Source: Desulfofustis glycolicus DSM 9705 (GTDB lineage: Bacteria > Desulfobacterota > Desulfobulbia > Desulfobulbales > Desulfocapsaceae). Taken from it: 64,000 bases of DNA. Under the pieces are notes generated by a model, which was given only the letters and a program-made list of their open reading frames with translations, ran no database searches and was not told the origin of the DNA. Location: positions 38,271 to 102,270 of the forward strand of contig NZ_FQXS01000014.1 in assembly GCF_900130015.1 (NCBI RefSeq). Direction: 5' to 3'. Shown here one piece after another: positions 42,434 to 51,759 of this stretch. Within the stretch, counting starts at the first letter, position 1; each line of letters starts with the position of its first letter. A program made the position numbers and the translations under genes.

Positions 42434-44590
42434 TCAATTGCCGAACAATCCCTTCAGCAGTCCCTTGGCCTTTTCCACTTCCTCGCTAAGTTGTTCCCGG
42501 CGTTCCGGGGTGATGGTACCGTCCTTGATGATGTCCTGGACATCCTGCCGATTCAGGAGCTGCTCTCTGGCAAGAGCCTCGAGATCCGGCAGGAACGTCG
42601 GGTCGGAGAAGGTTCCGCCGACCAATACGGGAACCGCGAGGCCGGATCGTTGCTCCTCGTCCCCCTGACCCTTGATGGTGGCCACCAGTTCCGGTCTGAG
42701 GCGCAGATCGAGCGTTTTTGTCACCAGGTTGGCGGTTCCGCTGGCGTCGGCCCTGATAAACGGTGACTTGAGGGTCGCCTCCGGTATGGTGATCAGACCA
42801 TGGGCGATGGTGACGGGCAGGTTCAGCTCGGAGAAATCGGTACGCGGCCGTTCGCCCTGCTCGTCGAGGGAAAAACCGGAGGTGATGGTGCGGGCCAGCC
42901 GGGCCAGGTCGAGACCGATCAGGGCGCCATCGTTGAAGTGGAGCGTGCCGGTACCGTTCAGAGATGAAACGATGTCCGCCGACCGATCTCCGCTAGCGGC
43001 GAGATCAAGGTCTGCGGTGAGGCGTCCTTCCAGCAGGTCTTTGTCGGCAAAATCCCGCAGTAGCGGACCAACCTGTACCGATTCGATGGCAGCCGTGATC
43101 GATGAAGCGGGCACATTCTTGCCTAGGTCGACGCTGCCGGTGGCGCTGAGATGCCCTTCGTAGAGATCCAGGGCCAGCGAGTTGAGGGTAAACAGAGCGT
43201 CTTCTCCGGAGAGATCGAGCGTGACAGAGGTGGCGGTTGCCCCATGGACACGAACCTCGCCGAGCTTGATGACAGCCGTCAACACCAGGTTGCGCAGCGA
43301 CTCGTAGGTTGCGGCGGGGCGTTCCGCCGACGTCGGTGGCTCGGCGCCGGTCTCCTGGTTGGCACCGGTGTCGGTCTGTTCACCGGTGGACTGCTGATCT
43401 CGGGCGTCGTCCTGGGGGTGTGAACCGGTGTTTTCGGGCTGCTGTGCAACAGGCGCACCACTGCTCGGACGGCTTGCCTGGTCGGCAGACGCCGGCGGCA
43501 GATACCGATCAAGATCGATACGGTCGATCGTCATGGCCAAATCGATTCGTGGTCCGGCAAACACGGTCATCATCCGCTCCAGTGACAGGGTCGTGTCGTC
43601 AATGACGATGGTGCCGTCCGCAACTTCCAGCTGCTGCGCAGTGCCGCGCAGATTAGCCTTCAGGGAAAAATTCTCCAGCGCCTGCGGGTCGGCGGTCTGC
43701 AGTGAGACATCCGGTTTGACCCGGTCGATCAGCTGCTTCGGATTGAAGGGATCGACGGTAATATCGAACTGGTACGACGGATTGGCGACCAACTCCTGGA
43801 TAGAGCCGGTGATGCGGCTCTTCATCGTATCGAAGGCGGTGAAATTCAGGTCGATCGGCAGGGGGGTGCTCCCGGGTTGAGCGCCGAGCGGGCCGATTGA
43901 ACCGGTTATGCGCAGCGGTTGGTTGTCGAACAGCGCCTCCAAGTTCAACGAGATCGGGCGATCAAGGGAGACATCGTTGAGCTGCAGATTGATGGCGGAC
44001 ATCTCATGGCTGGTCCCGGAGGTACGATCGACCACCCGGATGCTGCCGTTTTTGAGAGAAAACTCGGCAACCTCCAGCGAATTGAGCTGGAAAGCGCCGG
44101 CGGCGGCAGGGCTGCCTGCTTCCGGTGGTCCGCTGCCCTCCCGGTCAGGGTCGGCGGTTGCCGTTGGCGAAGGTGCTGAGGACGCGCCGTGTGCCTGCTT
44201 CTGCCAGTTGCCGCCGCCCTGTTCGTCTTTTTCCAGGTAAAGCTGTGGTCCGTCGATGATGAACCTGCTGATTTCGATATTTTTGGTAAGCAGCGGCAAC
44301 GTCTTCAGTCGTGCCTCAAAGGAGCGGACCTGGAGGAGCGGCTGCTGGCCGGACCCGCTCGGGCCATCCAGTTGCAGGTCCTCGAACGTGAGGGCGATCC
44401 AGGGGAACAGGGAAAGAGTGATTTCGCCGTTGAGGTGGGCCGGCATGCCGGTGTGTTTGCTGATGGTTTTCTCGATGGTGGGGGTGTAACGCTGGAGATC
44501 GAGAAAACGCGGCACGATCAGGACTGCTCCGACCAGGAGCAGAATCAGGGCGGCGATGGCGAACAGACCGTAGGTGAAAACTCGTTTCAT
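42434..44590 (-). CDS. AsmA family protein
   Basis: The 718-residue protein has one N-terminal membrane helix (LFAIAALILLLVGAVLIVPRFL) and the AsmA N-terminal domain (ISKHTGMPAHLNGEITLSLFPWIALTFEDL). A low-complexity, Pro/Gln/Ser/Glu-rich linker lies around residues 365-420, and the C-terminal AsmA domain (LLRDFADKDLLEGRLTADLDL) follows. AsmA-like proteins bridge or move phospholipids between membranes. Start ATG 44590 (MKRVFTYG) is preferred; the frame to 44623 adds 11 residues. It ends 41 bp from the PPC gene, convergently. Confidence 0.9.
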   Translation of the reverse strand: MKRVFTYGLFAIAALILLLVGAVLIVPRFLDLQRYTPTIEKTISKHTGMPAHLNGEITLSLFPWIALTFEDLQLDGPSGSGQQPLLQVRSFEARLKTLPLLTKNIEISRFIIDGPQLYLEKDEQGGGNWQKQAHGASSAPSPTATADPDREGSGPPEAGSPAAAGAFQLNSLEVAEFSLKNGSIRVVDRTSGTSHEMSAINLQLNDVSLDRPISLNLEALFDNQPLRITGSIGPLGAQPGSTPLPIDLNFTAFDTMKSRITGSIQELVANPSYQFDITVDPFNPKQLIDRVKPDVSLQTADPQALENFSLKANLRGTAQQLEVADGTIVIDDTTLSLERMMTVFAGPRIDLAMTIDRIDLDRYLPPASADQASRPSSGAPVAQQPENTGSHPQDDARDQQSTGEQTDTGANQETGAEPPTSAERPAATYESLRNLVLTAVIKLGEVRVHGATATSVTLDLSGEDALFTLNSLALDLYEGHLSATGSVDLGKNVPASSITAAIESVQVGPLLRDFADKDLLEGRLTADLDLAASGDRSADIVSSLNGTGTLHFNDGALIGLDLARLARTITSGFSLDEQGERPRTDFSELNLPVTIAHGLITIPEATLKSPFIRADASGTANLVTKTLDLRLRPELVATIKGQGDEEQRSGLAVPVLVGGTFSDPTFLPDLEALAREQLLNRQDVQDIIKDGTITPERREQLSEEVEKAKGLLKGLFGN

Positions 44591-44800
44591 GATCGTTTCC
44601 TCTGAGAACGTTTTAATAAGCACGGAGAAATTTCAAAGAAGTGTCACTGCATTATCATCAACCTCCAGGCTGCGGTCAACCACTGGGCCTGCTTTTTTTT
44701 ATTGTGCCAGGAAAACCTAGGCCGTCGTTGCTGCAGGTGAACTGATGACGGAGGAGCAGAACGGTTTAGCGGATGGGTTTGCTGGTAATGGTAATTATTA

Positions 44801-44829
44801 TTGACAAGTTATCGCAATGTCGCTACGTT
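44801..44829 (+). promoter_or_regulatory. Possible promoter of the cytochrome bd operon
   Basis: TTGACA at 44801-44806 and TACGTT at 44824-44829 have a 17-base spacer, about 120 bases before the first gene. The -35 is exact, the -10 weak, which fits an activated promoter. The gene-free bases from 44591 show no other structure. Confidence 0.45.
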
Positions 44830-44952
44830 GCCTGAGAATATGGTGAAAAACTTCGCCTTCCGGGTTGTCATCACGGTAGCGAAGCGGGTACACTACGAAC
44901 GAAACTCCGCTCAGTTTTGCACTGAAAACATGTGATCGTGCAGGAGGAAGGC

Positions 44953-45213
44953 ATGACCATCTGGTCCTATCCGATCAGGATCTTCCGCTTTTACCGGGAC
45001 GGGTTTGCTGCGATGACCGTGGGGCGGACCTTGTGGAAGTTGATTTTTATCAAGCTTTTTATCATGTTTGCGGTGCTCAAGGTGTTTTTCTTTCCCGATT
45101 TTTTGACGACACGGTTTGACACAGACGAACAGCGGGCCGGTTATGTGCTGGAGCAGATAACCAATGGTGCCGCCAACCAAGACGAGAGGAGGAATTCGCA
45201 TGGGCGAGATTGA
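44953..45213 (+). CDS. DUF4492 protein of the cytochrome bd locus
   Basis: The 86-residue protein has the DUF4492 pattern (YPIRIFRFYRDGFAAMTVGRTLW) and one membrane helix (IFIKLFIMFAVLKVFFF written as LIFIKLFIMFAVLKVFFFP). DUF4492 genes occur directly before cydA in several phyla, and the protein may assist or be an extra subunit of the oxidase. Start ATG 44953 has AGGAGGAAGG upstream. Its 3' end overlaps cydA by 14 bases. Confidence 0.85.
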   Translation: MTIWSYPIRIFRFYRDGFAAMTVGRTLWKLIFIKLFIMFAVLKVFFFPDFLTTRFDTDEQRAGYVLEQITNGAANQDERRNSHGRD

Positions 45214-46735
45214 TCTGGGCCTGGTCAACTGGTCCCGGGCACAATTTGCCTTGACGGCCATGTATCATTGGCTCTTCGTACCGTTGACCCTTGGCCTTTC
45301 ATTTCTTTGTGCCTTTTTCGAGACGATTTATGTCCGGACCGGCAAGGAAGAATGGAAGCACCTGACAAAATTCTGGATGACTCTGTTCGGCATCAACTTT
45401 GCGATCGGTATTGCCACCGGGATCATCCTCGAATTTCAATTCGGAACCAACTGGTCCAACTATAGCTGGATGGTCGGTGATATTTTCGGCGCGCCGCTGG
45501 CCATCGAAGGCATCGTCGCCTTTTTCCTCGAGGCCACCTTTTTTGCCGTGATGTTTTTCGGCTGGAACCGCGTATCCAAGGGGTTTCATCTGTTCTCAAC
45601 ATGGATGGTTGCCGTCGGCTCCAACCTGTCGGCGCTCTGGATTCTGGTGGCCAACGGCTGGATGCAGCACCCGGTTGGCATGCAGTTCAACCCTGAGACG
45701 GTCCGCTTCGAGATGCAGAACTTCTGGGAGGTGCTCTTCTCGCCGGTGGCCGTTGCCAAGTTCACCCACACGACCAGTGCCAGCTTTATCGTCGGTTCCC
45801 TGTTCGTGATCACCGTGTCATCGTGGTACCTGTTGAAAGGCCGACACTTGTTGATGGCTAAGCGTTCGATCCTGGTAGCCTCGGTGTTCGGCCTGCTCTC
45901 CTTTTTCTATGTCAGCCTGACCGGTGACGAGTCGGCTTATTCCAATGCGTGGACCCAGCCGATGAAACTGGCCGCATACGAAGGTCTCTATGACGGCGAG
46001 CGACCTGCGGATATTGTTGCTCTCGGAATACTTAACCCGGCAAAACGGCCAGGTGATGATCGCCAGCCGTTTCTCTTCGAGATCAAGATCCCCTATCTGC
46101 TGTCGGTCCTGGCCAACCGATCCGTTGATTCCTTCGTTCCCGGGATCAATGATCTTCTATACGGCAATGAAGCGGAAGGGCTTGTCGGGATTGACAAGAA
46201 GATCGAGCGCGGCCGTATTGCCGTTGCCGATCTGGCCGCCTATAAGGAGGCCAAGGCGGCCGATGACACGGCGGCGGCTGCCGCCGCGCTGGCCCGGTTC
46301 GAGCAGAATAGCGAGTTTCTCGGGCATGGCTATCTGGAAAAGCCGGAAGACGCGGTACCACCGGTGCAGACCTCGTTCTATTCGTTTCACATCATGGTTT
46401 TTCTCGCTCTGTTCTTCGGTTTTATCTGTGCCGCCTATCTCTACTACACGATGAAAGACACCATCGAGCAAAAGCGCTGGCTGCTGCCGTTCGGCATCTC
46501 TTCTTTCTTCGTGGCGCTGACCGCCAGCCAGGCCGGTTGGGTGACGGCCGAAGTCGGCCGCCAGCCCTGGGCGATCCAGGATATGCTGCCGGTGGGCATG
46601 GCCACCAGCAACCTGGCGACGGGCAATGTGATCGCTACGTTCTGGATCTTCGCCGCGCTGTTCACCCTGCTGCTGCTGGCCGAAATTAAAATCATGCTCA
46701 GTCAGATCAAAAAAGGACCGGAGGGCGCGAAATGA
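45200..46735 (+). CDS. cydA: Cytochrome bd quinol oxidase subunit I
   Basis: The 511-residue membrane protein oxidises quinol and reduces oxygen to water. It has the heme-ligand region ALTAMYHWLFVPLTLGLSF with conserved His, GWVTAEVGRQPWAIQDMLP near the C-terminus, and a Q-loop (about residues 250-385) with an Ala/Asp-rich stretch (EAKAADDTAAAAAALARFE). In an anaerobe it serves oxygen defence or microaerobic respiration. ATG 45200 follows GAGAGGAGG. It overlaps cydB by ATGA. Confidence 0.96.
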   Translation: MGEIDLGLVNWSRAQFALTAMYHWLFVPLTLGLSFLCAFFETIYVRTGKEEWKHLTKFWMTLFGINFAIGIATGIILEFQFGTNWSNYSWMVGDIFGAPLAIEGIVAFFLEATFFAVMFFGWNRVSKGFHLFSTWMVAVGSNLSALWILVANGWMQHPVGMQFNPETVRFEMQNFWEVLFSPVAVAKFTHTTSASFIVGSLFVITVSSWYLLKGRHLLMAKRSILVASVFGLLSFFYVSLTGDESAYSNAWTQPMKLAAYEGLYDGERPADIVALGILNPAKRPGDDRQPFLFEIKIPYLLSVLANRSVDSFVPGINDLLYGNEAEGLVGIDKKIERGRIAVADLAAYKEAKAADDTAAAAAALARFEQNSEFLGHGYLEKPEDAVPPVQTSFYSFHIMVFLALFFGFICAAYLYYTMKDTIEQKRWLLPFGISSFFVALTASQAGWVTAEVGRQPWAIQDMLPVGMATSNLATGNVIATFWIFAALFTLLLLAEIKIMLSQIKKGPEGAK

Positions 46736-47865
46736 TCGGTTCACTCGATATCTCCGTATTGCAGCAGATCTGGTGGCTGCTCGTCGCTGTTGTCGGCTCG
46801 CTCTTTCTCTTCATGAATTTTGTCCAGGGCGGGCAGAGCCTGCTCTGGCAGGTGGCGAAAACCGAGACGGAAAAGTCGCTGGTCATCAACTCGCTTGGCC
46901 GGAAATGGGAATTGACCTTTACCACGCTGGTCCTTTTCGGCGGGGCTTTGTTTGCCGCGTTCCCGAAATTCTATGCTACCAGCTTCGGCGGCGCCTATTG
47001 GGTGTGGATGCTCATTCTGTTCACTTTTATCGTCCAGGCCGTCAGTTACGAGTTCCGGAAAAAGCCCGATAACCTGCTCGGTGCTCGGGTCTTTGAATTG
47101 TTCCTGCTGATCAACGGATCGATCGGTATCCTGCTGATCGGGGCGGCGGTCGGCACCTTTTTTACCGGTTCCAATTTCGAGTTGAACCAGTACAATCAGG
47201 CTCGCTGGACCCACCCGCTGCACGGACTCGAGGCGGCTTTCTCGCTGTTCAATCTGTCCTTCGGCCTGTTTCTCGTATTCAACGCCCGAGTCCTTGGGGC
47301 GATGTACCTGGTTAACAATATCGACTGCACCACGGTGCCACAGCTCGAGCAGCGGTTGCGCCGGGCCTGCCTGGTCAATCTCGTTTGTGCCCTGCCGTTT
47401 TTGCTTTTCATTCTCGGTTCACTGTTGGTCATGCCGGGCTATTCTGTTGACGGCAGCGGGGTGGTTTCACTGGTTCCCGGCAAGTATCTGGCGAACCTGC
47501 TGGCCATGCCGGTGACCCTCGGCCTGCTCGTCGCCGGTCTGGTGCTGGTGATCTGGGGAGTGGTTTCCACCGCGTTTCTCGGCGGCGGCCGGGGTATCTG
47601 GTTCGGCGGTTTGGGAACGGTTCTGGTCGGTCTGGCCGTGTTTGCCATTGCCGGGTATAACGACACGCCGTTTTATCCGTCCAAGGCAGACCTCCAGTCC
47701 AGCCTGAGCATTCATAACGCCTCGTCGAGCCATTACACGCTGACGGCCATGACCTATGTGGCGTTGGTGATCCCGCTCGTGCTTGGCTACATCGCCTATG
47801 TCTGGAAATTGATGAACGCGAGAAAGGTCGGTCCCGACGATCTTGAAGATTCCAAGGCCTATTGA
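46732..47865 (+). CDS. cydB: Cytochrome bd quinol oxidase subunit II
   Basis: The 377-residue protein has about nine membrane helices. The N-terminal helix (LQQIWWLLVAVVGSLFLFMNFVQGG is split here as LLVAVVGSLFLFMNF) and KWELTFTTLVLFGGALFAAFPKFYA match CydB. It packs against CydA and holds no heme in most types. Start ATG 46732 overlaps the cydA stop, and a small membrane peptide gene follows after 23 bp. Confidence 0.96.
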   Translation: MIGSLDISVLQQIWWLLVAVVGSLFLFMNFVQGGQSLLWQVAKTETEKSLVINSLGRKWELTFTTLVLFGGALFAAFPKFYATSFGGAYWVWMLILFTFIVQAVSYEFRKKPDNLLGARVFELFLLINGSIGILLIGAAVGTFFTGSNFELNQYNQARWTHPLHGLEAAFSLFNLSFGLFLVFNARVLGAMYLVNNIDCTTVPQLEQRLRRACLVNLVCALPFLLFILGSLLVMPGYSVDGSGVVSLVPGKYLANLLAMPVTLGLLVAGLVLVIWGVVSTAFLGGGRGIWFGGLGTVLVGLAVFAIAGYNDTPFYPSKADLQSSLSIHNASSSHYTLTAMTYVALVIPLVLGYIAYVWKLMNARKVGPDDLEDSKAY

Positions 47866-47888
47866 GCTCTTTGCAAGGAGTGTGAGAG

Positions 47889-47981
47889 ATGAACCTGGTA
47901 TTAATGGTTTTGTGGTGCCTGTTGATTGTCGTGTCCTACGGGTTATCGGTCAAGGTGCTCGAAAAATCCAAGAAGATGTAA
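47889..47981 (+). CDS. CydX-like small membrane peptide
   Basis: A 30-residue peptide, too short for routine detection: MNLVLMVLWCLLIVV then SYGLSVKVLEKSKKM. It is one membrane helix with a basic C-terminus, preceded by AAGGAGTGTGAGAG. Cytochrome bd operons commonly end with such a subunit (CydX/CydS type), which stabilises the heme site. Sequence identity to known CydX is too low to be sure at this length, so the name is by position and form. Confidence 0.7.
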   Translation: MNLVLMVLWCLLIVVSYGLSVKVLEKSKKM

Positions 47982-48046
47982 AGATCTCCGGCCGGTCGGC
48001 AGGCGGTTTGCCCTGTCCGGCGGGAGAGCATGAGTAGGAGTGAAGG

Positions 48047-49462
48047 ATGGGAAAAAGCCTGTTTGACAAGGTCTGGGACGAGCACAAGGTGGCCGCTCTG
48101 TCGGAGACCAGGGACCAGCTCTTTATCGCGTTGCACCTGGTACACGAGGTCACCTCACCCCAGGCCTTTCAAGCCCTTCGTGAGCGTGGCCTGCCGGTGA
48201 AATATCCGGAGCGGACCGTGGCTACCGTCGATCATATCGTACCCACCGAGCAGCAGCTGGTACGGCCTTATGGCGACTCTCTGGCCGAAGAGATGCTGCA
48301 AGCGCTGGAGAACAACACCAGGGTCTTCGGTTTGCCGTTCTTCGGCCTTGACTCGGCGGCCCAGGGTATCGTCCACATCATCGGTCCCGAAAACGGCCTG
48401 ACCCAACCGGGGATGACCATTGCCTGCGGAGATTCGCATACGTCGACACACGGTGCCTTCGGAGCGGTGGCCTTCGGCATCGGCACCTCGCAGGTCCGTG
48501 ACGTGCTGGCGACCCAGACCCTGGCTCTGGAGCGGTTGCAGGTCCGGCGCATTGATGTGGTCGGCCGGCGGGGATTGGGAGTCTATGCCAAGGATATCAT
48601 TCTGAAGATCATCGCCACCCTCGGCGTCAAAGGAGGGATCGGCTACGCCTATGAATACGGCGGGCCGGTGATCGAGGCCCTGTCGATGGAAGAGCGGATG
48701 ACCGTCTGTAACATGAGTATCGAGGGCGGCGCCCGGGCCGGTTACATCAATCCGGACCAGACCACATTTGATTACCTGCAGGGACGTCCATTCGTCCCGG
48801 CAGGCGATGATTTTGCCGCCGCCGTTCGCCGCTGGCAGGCCATGACCTCGGACGATGATGCCGATTACGCGGACCGGGTAACCATCGATATCACCGGTAT
48901 GGCGCCGCAGCTGACCTGGGGCATCAACCCGGGTCAGGTGACGGGGATCGACGAGCCGTTGCCTGAGCCTGACAATTGCGCCGAAGAGGAGCGGGACGGC
49001 GTGCGCAAGGCCTATGAGCACATGGGATTTCGACCGGGCCGGCGGTTGGCCGGAGAACCGGTCGATGTCGCCTTTGTCGGTTCCTGCACCAACGGCCGGC
49101 TGGCCGACTTCCGCGCCGCTGCCACCATACTCAAGGGGCGTCGCGTCGCCCCCGGAGTCCGGGCTCTGGCCGTTCCCGGTTCGCGCAGTGTCAAGCGCCG
49201 GGCCGAGGAGGAGGGGCTTGACGAGATCTTCCGCGCGGCCGGATTCGACTGGCGGGAGCCGGGCTGTTCGCTGTGCCTGGCCATGAATCCGGATAAACTC
49301 AGTGGCCGACAGCTCTGTGCCAGCTCGTCGAACCGCAACTTCATCGGCCGACAGGGCGCGCCGCTTGGCCGTACCTTGCTGATGAGTCCGGCAATGGTCG
49401 CCGCCGCCGCGGTGGCCGGAGAGGTCGCCGATGTCAGGGATTTTTTGGAGGGGCCCAGATGA
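48047..49462 (+). CDS. leuC: 3-isopropylmalate dehydratase large subunit
   Basis: The 471-residue aconitase-family protein forms a 4Fe-4S enzyme with LeuD for leucine synthesis. Cluster cysteines are in VGSCTNGR and [13 protein letters not shown]. Substrate segments [22 protein letters not shown] and [11 protein letters not shown] are typical of the bacterial 470-residue type. It overlaps leuD by ATGA. No leuA or leuB is near, so the pathway is split. Confidence 0.95.
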   Translation: MGKSLFDKVWDEHKVAALSETRDQLFIALHLVHEVTSPQAFQALRERGLPVKYPERTVATVDHIVPTEQQLVRPYGDSLAEEMLQALENNTRVFGLPFFGLDSAAQGIVHIIGPENGLTQPGMTIACGDSHTSTHGAFGAVAFGIGTSQVRDVLATQTLALERLQVRRIDVVGRRGLGVYAKDIILKIIATLGVKGGIGYAYEYGGPVIEALSMEERMTVCNMSIEGGARAGYINPDQTTFDYLQGRPFVPAGDDFAAAVRRWQAMTSDDDADYADRVTIDITGMAPQLTWGINPGQVTGIDEPLPEPDNCAEEERDGVRKAYEHMGFRPGRRLAGEPVDVAFVGSCTNGRLADFRAAATILKGRRVAPGVRALAVPGSRSVKRRAEEEGLDEIFRAAGFDWREPGCSLCLAMNPDKLSGRQLCASSSNRNFIGRQGAPLGRTLLMSPAMVAAAAVAGEVADVRDFLEGPR

Positions 49463-50094
49463 GCAGCCAGATGTCCATTATCAAGCGAGTAGAGGGACGG
49501 GGACTGGTGCTGCCGGGCAACGATATCGACACCGACCAGATCATTCCGGCGCGTTTCCTGCGCGCCATCACCTTCGCCGGACTGGGCGAGCAGGTCTTTC
49601 GTGACGAGCGTTTCGACGAAAACGGCGCGCCGCGGCCTCATCCGTTCAACGACGAACGCTATCACGGCGCCGAAATCCTCATCGTCAACACCAATTTCGG
49701 CTGTGGTTCGAGTCGGGAGCATGCGCCGCAGGCCCTGCTGCGCTTCGGCATCAAAGCCATTGTCGGTGAATCCTTCGCCGAGATCTTCGCCGGTAACTGC
49801 GCCGGCATCGGTCTGGTCGTTGCCACCATGGCCCGGCCGCTCGTGGTCGACCTGCAGGCCCGGGTGCAGCGGGATCCGTTGCTGCCGCTGCTGGTCGATA
49901 TCGAAAACTTACTGTTCGGTTGTGCTGACGAGCGCTTCCCTCTGGCCATGAACGAGGCGGCGCGGGCTGCCCTGCTCGGCGGAACTTGGGACAGCCTCGA
50001 GCAGCTCAGGCGCGACGATGCGGCCATCGAGCGGGTGCATCGTCGGCTGCCGCCGTTTTCCACGCTGCTGAACGCGGACGGGCAGCCACTGTAA
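49459..50094 (+). CDS. leuD: 3-isopropylmalate dehydratase small subunit
   Basis: The 211-residue protein is the swivel subunit. [19 protein letters not shown] begins the domain and [19 protein letters not shown] is the substrate-binding loop. The length is the LeuD1 proteobacterial type and matches LeuC here. The ATG of 49459 overlaps the leuC stop. Confidence 0.95.
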   Translation: MSSQMSIIKRVEGRGLVLPGNDIDTDQIIPARFLRAITFAGLGEQVFRDERFDENGAPRPHPFNDERYHGAEILIVNTNFGCGSSREHAPQALLRFGIKAIVGESFAEIFAGNCAGIGLVVATMARPLVVDLQARVQRDPLLPLLVDIENLLFGCADERFPLAMNEAARAALLGGTWDSLEQLRRDDAAIERVHRRLPPFSTLLNADGQPL

Positions 50095-50118
50095 CCGGGC
50101 TGGATCTGCCGCCGTGTC

Positions 50119-50583
50119 TCAGGCGGATAGCCAGATCAGCAGCGGCCAGCAGAGTTGCAGGCAGACCAAGGCGTAGAGGCCGGCGGCGATATCGTCGGCC
50201 ATGATGCCGATGCCGCCGTGCAGGTGGGAGTCAAGCCATGAGACCGGAAACGGCTTGACGATGTCGAAGAGCCGGAACAGCAAAAAACCGAGCAGCCAGG
50301 CCAACGGGTGATTGGGTGCCAGCGTCAGCGTGACGAAAATGCCGAGTATTTCGTCGATGACGATGCAGCCCGGATCGGGCCGGTTGAGGATCTTCTCGGC
50401 CGAACCGGCCGCCAGATAGCCGACGATAAATATGCCGCTCATGACCAGCAGATAGGTGGGCAGCGGCAGATTGCGGCAGAAAAACCACGGAATGAGCGCA
50501 AACGCCGAGCCCCAGGTGCCGGGTGCCTTTGGGATCAGGCCGGTATAGAGCCCGGTGGCTATGGCGACGATTAGCCGATCCAT
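50119..50583 (-). CDS. pgpA: Phosphatidylglycerophosphatase A
   Basis: The 154-residue membrane enzyme removes phosphate from phosphatidylglycerophosphate to make phosphatidylglycerol. Family segments GLIPKAPGTWGSAFALIPW, DEILGIFVTLTL and FRLFDIVKPFPVSWLD are intact, with acidic residues for metal. Start ATG 50583 (MDRLIV) has AGGGAG at the correct distance; ATG 50589 overlaps the larC stop. It is coupled to larC. Confidence 0.93.
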   Translation of the reverse strand: MDRLIVAIATGLYTGLIPKAPGTWGSAFALIPWFFCRNLPLPTYLLVMSGIFIVGYLAAGSAEKILNRPDPGCIVIDEILGIFVTLTLAPNHPLAWLLGFLLFRLFDIVKPFPVSWLDSHLHGGIGIMADDIAAGLYALVCLQLCWPLLIWLSA

Positions 50584-50585
50584 GG

Positions 50586-51755
50586 TCATTCTCCCTGCTC
50601 GCTGCGCAGCAGAATCTCGCGATAGACCAGGTCCAGCGATACCCGGTGTTGCTCGGCAACGGCCCGGCAGGCTTCATACTCGGGATAGACCTTCGAACCC
50701 ATGGGGGTGTCCACCTCTTTGGCGGTCACTGCGCCCCAGCGAGTGGTAACGGTGACGCTGCGGCGCGGCAGAGTGAGCCGCTGCTCCGTGCGAAAGCGCA
50801 ACCCGATCGACGAGGTCTCACTGAGGATCAATTCCTTGAGGTGCGCTCCGTGGACCGGAGCGGCGATCACCCGCAGACAGAAGCCGGGGCGCCCTTTCTT
50901 CATCTGCATCGGCGTCAGGCTCACGTCAAGGGCACGGCTGGCGAACAGTCTGTCGCAGAGCAGGGGAAATCCTTCCATGTGCCAGTCGTCGAGATGGGTC
51001 TCGATCACCTCGACTTCTGCCGCCTCGCCGACGGATTGAGTCTGGCCGATCATCATCCTGAGCAGATTGGGCCGCTGCTCTTCACCCTCCGCTTGACCGG
51101 CGCCGTAGCCGGTTTCCTCGATGCGCATCGGTGGCAGCGGACCGAAGCGTTCGACCAGCCCGGCAACCAGGGCGGCGCCGGTGGGCGTGACCAGCTCCCG
51201 CTCGGCCTCAATACCGCGGACCGGGATGTCGCGGAGCAGTTCACAAACGGCCGGGGCCGGCAAGGGCAACCGGCCGTGAGCACAGGAGACGAAACCGCGA
51301 CCGAGCGGCAGCGGTGAGCAGTGCACGGCGTTGACGCCGATGAGCTGTAGGCCGACGACCGCACCGACCACATCGATAATGGTGTCGATGGCACCGATCT
51401 CGTGAAAGTGGACCCGCTCCACCGGCAGGTCGTGAACCCGGGCCTCGGCTTCAGCCAGACGGGTGAAAATCTGCAGCGCGCGCCGGGCAACCGCCGGATC
51501 GAGGTGGCTCTTTTCCAGGATTGCGCAAATATCGGGCAGGGTGCGCAGCGACCGGACGGCAGGGGCGTTGATCTGCACCGCTGTGGCCCTGATACCCTGT
51601 CTGGTGATCCGGCGAACCTTCATTTCCCAGGGATCGAAAACGAGACCGGCCAACTCACCGCGCAGTTGCTCGACATCGAGGCCGCAGTCCAGCAGCGCAC
51701 CGAGCAGCATGTCGCCGCTGATGCCGGAAAAACAATCGAGGTAGGCGATCTTCAT
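50586..51755 (-). CDS. larC: LarC-like nickel pincer cofactor biosynthesis protein
   Basis: The 389-residue protein belongs to DUF111/LarC, which inserts nickel into the pincer nucleotide of lactate racemase and related enzymes. MKIAYLDCFSGISGDMLLGALLD and VHFHEIGAIDTIIDVVG, PLPLGRGFVSCAHGRLPLPAPAV are diagnostic. No larA, larB or larE lies in the window, so either they are elsewhere or this copy serves another nickel enzyme. It is a single frame; no programmed frameshift as in some larC genes is needed. Confidence 0.92.
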   Translation of the reverse strand: MKIAYLDCFSGISGDMLLGALLDCGLDVEQLRGELAGLVFDPWEMKVRRITRQGIRATAVQINAPAVRSLRTLPDICAILEKSHLDPAVARRALQIFTRLAEAEARVHDLPVERVHFHEIGAIDTIIDVVGAVVGLQLIGVNAVHCSPLPLGRGFVSCAHGRLPLPAPAVCELLRDIPVRGIEAERELVTPTGAALVAGLVERFGPLPPMRIEETGYGAGQAEGEEQRPNLLRMMIGQTQSVGEAAEVEVIETHLDDWHMEGFPLLCDRLFASRALDVSLTPMQMKKGRPGFCLRVIAAPVHGAHLKELILSETSSIGLRFRTEQRLTLPRRSVTVTTRWGAVTAKEVDTPMGSKVYPEYEACRAVAEQHRVSLDLVYREILLRSEQGE

Positions 51756-51759
51756 CGGA

